From the NCBI RefSeq assembly GCF_000686885.1, contig NZ_JMLU01000007.1, positions 62,001 through 126,000 on the forward strand: 64,000 nt of DNA, in the 5' to 3' direction. Position 1 is the first letter of the stretch. Every line of letters begins with the position of its first letter. The position numbers and the translations under genes were made by a program. The notes under the pieces are model-generated. The model had not been told where the DNA came from. It did no database searches and was given only the letters and a program-made list of their open reading frames with translations. This DNA is from Flavobacterium sasangense DSM 21067. GTDB lineage: Bacteria; Bacteroidota; Bacteroidia; Flavobacteriales; Flavobacteriaceae. Below, piece by piece: positions 62,227 through 64,000 of this stretch.

Positions 62227-62244
62227 TTTTGAAATTTTAGATTT

Positions 62245-62580
62245 ATGAAAAATTCACAATTATATAAAGGTAGTTTAAACACCATCATTATGAAGCTTTT
62301 AGAAGAGCAACACCGAATGTATGGTTATGAAATTACGCAGAAAGTAAAAGAAATTACAAAGGGAGAATTGAACATCACCGAAGGCGCTTTGTATCCTGCT
62401 TTACACAAATTAGAAGCCGAAGGTTTGCTAGATGTTGAGGTGGAAAAAGTAGACAATCGCTTAAGAAAGTACTATAAACTTACCGAAAAAGGCACTACAG
62501 AAACCGTAAACCGTTTAGCTGAATTAGAAGAATTCATCAAAAACATGCAAACAATTGTAAATCCTAAATTGAGTTATTAA
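62245..62580 (+). CDS. PadR-family transcriptional regulator
   Basis: A 111-residue winged-helix regulator of the short PadR-s2 type: YKGSLNTIIMKLLEEQHRMYGYEI, ITEGALYPALHKLEAEGL and YYKLTEKG are the family hallmarks. The C-terminal dimerisation helix is present. One base separates it from the next gene, so it is in operon with two membrane proteins that it probably controls. Confidence 0.92.
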   Translation: MKNSQLYKGSLNTIIMKLLEEQHRMYGYEITQKVKEITKGELNITEGALYPALHKLEAEGLLDVEVEKVDNRLRKYYKLTEKGTTETVNRLAELEEFIKNMQTIVNPKLSY

Positions 62581-62581
62581 G

Positions 62582-63205
62582 ATGAAGTTAACGGCTGAAA
62601 ACATAAAATTCATAGACAATTATCTAAAAAACAGCGAAGTCATTTATTACGACATTCGAATAGAAATGCTTGACCATGTAGCAACCGCAATAGAACAAAA
62701 AATGCAAACGGAAAATCTAGATTTTTACGATGCTTTCAAAAGTTATATGGTGGTGAATAAAAAAGAAATCTTGAAAGGGAATAAATTTTGGTCGGTCTAT
62801 TCAAAAGATACGATTTTAAATTTCCTGAAGTTTTTGATGCACCCAGTAATGATTATGACTGGTCTTTCTTTTTATTTTTTCTATGAAAATATTGAGATAA
62901 CAAATTATTTTTCTGAATCATTTACTATTAGAAATCTTTTCTTTGTAGTCATGATGATTCTAGCATTTTTTCAACTTATCTATTTTCATTTAATTTTAAA
63001 ACAAAGATTTTTTGTTCTGGAAAAATTAGGCGGTTTATTAGCTATTATCTACTATTTGCAAATGTTTTTTATGAACCAACATGAAGATGAAACGCCTTCA
63101 ATAATTACATTGACATTGTTTAGTTATGTTATGATAGCTTATCTTCTATATTTCATTAAGGAGGTTTATAAATTCAATACTTACAAAAAACAGTTTGTAT
63201 TATGA
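62582..63205 (+). CDS. Small membrane protein with PadR-linked N-terminal domain, copy 1
   Basis: A 207-residue protein: soluble N-terminal 75 residues (KLTAENIKFIDNYLKNSEV, RIEMLDHVATAIEQKM), then four membrane helices (about 88-108, 120-140, 150-165, 175-195). The N-terminal part resembles the helical prefix found on PadR-controlled membrane proteins (DUF1700/permease-prefix type). Function unknown. Overlaps the next gene by 4 bases (ATGA), and that gene is a paralogue. Confidence 0.75.
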   Translation: MKLTAENIKFIDNYLKNSEVIYYDIRIEMLDHVATAIEQKMQTENLDFYDAFKSYMVVNKKEILKGNKFWSVYSKDTILNFLKFLMHPVMIMTGLSFYFFYENIEITNYFSESFTIRNLFFVVMMILAFFQLIYFHLILKQRFFVLEKLGGLLAIIYYLQMFFMNQHEDETPSIITLTLFSYVMIAYLLYFIKEVYKFNTYKKQFVL

Positions 63206-63900
63206 AACTCAAACCAGAACAAATAGACCGTCTTTACCAATTCACCCGTCAACATTATGTTGAATGGTACGATTTACAAACCGAGTTAGTCGATCATTTG
63301 GCTAATTCTATTGAAGCACAATGGGAAGAAAATCCAAAAATCTCATTTGAAGATGCGTTGCAAATTGAGTTTAAAAAGTTTGGCGTTTTTGGGTTTATGG
63401 ATGTGGTGGAACAAAGACAATTAGCACTTAATAAAAAGTATAATTTAATTATTTGGAAACATTTCAAGGCTTTTTTTACAATTCCTAAAATTATTATAAC
63501 TGCTGGAATTGTTGGCTCAACATTCTTTTTTTTAAAAAGTTTACTTTTTAAAGCAGATGTGGTACTTCTTATTTTTGGAATAATTGTTTTGAGTTTCTAT
63601 TTTTCCATTATTTACTTTTCAAGAAAAAACAAAAAAGCAAGTCAATTAACCAATAAAAAATGGTTGCTTAAAGAAATTATATTAGGACGTTCTTCTTTGG
63701 TTGGAATAACCTATTTACCCATTCAAATTATTATTCATTCTGAAAAAGTAATGGATAATCCTTATGGTATTTTTATCATAAGTTTTTTAATAGTTGCAAT
63801 GGCTTTAATAGAATATATTATTTTAATTGAAGTTCCTAGGAAAGCAGAAGACTATTTAAAAGAAACCTATCCCGAATATGCCTTAGAAAATGCCAATTAA
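63202..63900 (+). CDS. Small membrane protein with PadR-linked N-terminal domain, copy 2
   Basis: A 232-residue paralogue of the preceding gene: KLKPEQIDRLYQF, LQTELVDHLANSIEAQWEE at the N-terminus and four membrane helices (about 90-110, 115-135, 160-180, 188-212). The shared pattern is L/V-D-H-x-A-x-x-I-E near residue 33. Ends the padR operon, followed by a strong terminator. Confidence 0.75.
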   Translation: MKLKPEQIDRLYQFTRQHYVEWYDLQTELVDHLANSIEAQWEENPKISFEDALQIEFKKFGVFGFMDVVEQRQLALNKKYNLIIWKHFKAFFTIPKIIITAGIVGSTFFFLKSLLFKADVVLLIFGIIVLSFYFSIIYFSRKNKKASQLTNKKWLLKEIILGRSSLVGITYLPIQIIIHSEKVMDNPYGIFIISFLIVAMALIEYIILIEVPRKAEDYLKETYPEYALENAN

Positions 63901-63935
63901 AAAGAAAGCCTACTCATAAAGTAGGCTTTCTTTTT
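63901..63935. terminator. Bidirectional terminator of the padR operon
   Basis: A 14-bp perfect stem (aaagaaagcctact / agtaggctttcttt) with a 5-base loop, followed by T on the right and preceded by A on the left. It also serves the convergent gene at the right edge. Confidence 0.9.
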
Positions 63936-63936
63936 A

Positions 63937-64000
63937 TTATTCCATAAACAACGCTTTTAATTCCGTTGCTTCGCTTGGTTTCATTTTTCCGGCTAAGACT
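63937..64000 (-). CDS. C-terminal end of an unidentified gene
   Basis: The last 20 codons of a minus-strand gene (ending EATELKALFME) with stop at 63937-63939, cut by the right edge. Codon use and the convergent terminator support a real gene. The fragment is too short to name. Confidence 0.6.
   Translation of the reverse strand, partial: VLAGKMKPSEATELKALFME

Noticed and set aside
1..64000. CRISPR array, rRNA operon, prophage or toxin-antitoxin pair
   Set aside because: No regularly spaced repeats, no rRNA sequence, no phage structural genes and no recognisable toxin-antitoxin families on either strand.

Overview
The window looks like chromosomal DNA of a member of the Flavobacteriaceae, probably Flavobacterium or a close relative. 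It is AT-rich. Many genes are preceded by a TAnnTTTG box, the -7 element of the Bacteroidetes housekeeping sigma factor. Several genes belong to families found mostly in Bacteroidetes (DUF4175, GIN-domain/DUF2807 proteins, CarboxypepD_reg-like proteins, a DUF6909-like protein, DUF6341/DUF6427-like proteins, DUF4254). I see no rRNA, CRISPR array, transposase, integrase or phage gene. Family names come from recognising motifs by eye, without database searches.

Region 1 (1-16 kb) is mostly housekeeping with gene orientation alternating: the start of ybeY, a giant DUF4175 membrane/coiled-coil protein, gltX, an outer-membrane barrel, a band-7 protein, glnS, folB, an LtaS-like sulfatase-fold enzyme, tRNA-Cys, a LysE-type exporter, a GIN-domain protein and rnr. 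The tRNA-Cys gene has a textbook promoter. It is followed by decaying tandem copies of its own 3' end plus terminator. A 620-bp AT-rich non-coding stretch (15916-16538) with clustered DnaA-box-like and GTTAAC motifs separates rnr/DUF2007 from a long run of plus-strand genes and could be a replication origin, though this is unproven.

Region 2 (16.5-26.5 kb) holds rpiB, nnrD, DUF1294, tex, tatA, a LytM-fold protein that has lost key catalytic residues, a GH3-family adenylating enzyme, two tandem CarboxypepD_reg-like surface proteins sharing a near-identical DNA patch, and a DUF6909-like protein with a nucleoside-phosphorylase-like C-terminus.

Region 3 (26.5-52.6 kb) is a large Wzx/Wzy-type polysaccharide (O-antigen or capsule) locus: a Wzz-like regulator, dTDP-L-rhamnose synthesis (rfbB, A, C, D), a PagL-like lipid A deacylase, glycosyltransferases, a GtrB/GtrII-like pair, Wzx flippase, two Wzy/WaaL-type membrane proteins, a UDP-glucuronate decarboxylase-like enzyme, a WbaP/WcaJ-type initiating transferase and a CapK-like enzyme. 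One minus-strand operon carries gmd, a GDP-fucose-synthase-like reductase and an aminotransferase-fold enzyme with His-188 where the PLP lysine should be. That is the signature of the 3-dehydratase ColD, so the operon is predicted to make GDP-L-colitose, a 3,6-dideoxy sugar.

Region 4 (52.6-64 kb) has purD, upp with the small membrane genes around it, DUF4254 plus a heptosyltransferase-like GT9, a repeat-containing secreted protein, a membrane-anchored AraC regulator, a PaaE-like ferredoxin reductase, and a PadR regulator in operon with two paralogous membrane proteins. The right edge cuts a minus-strand gene.
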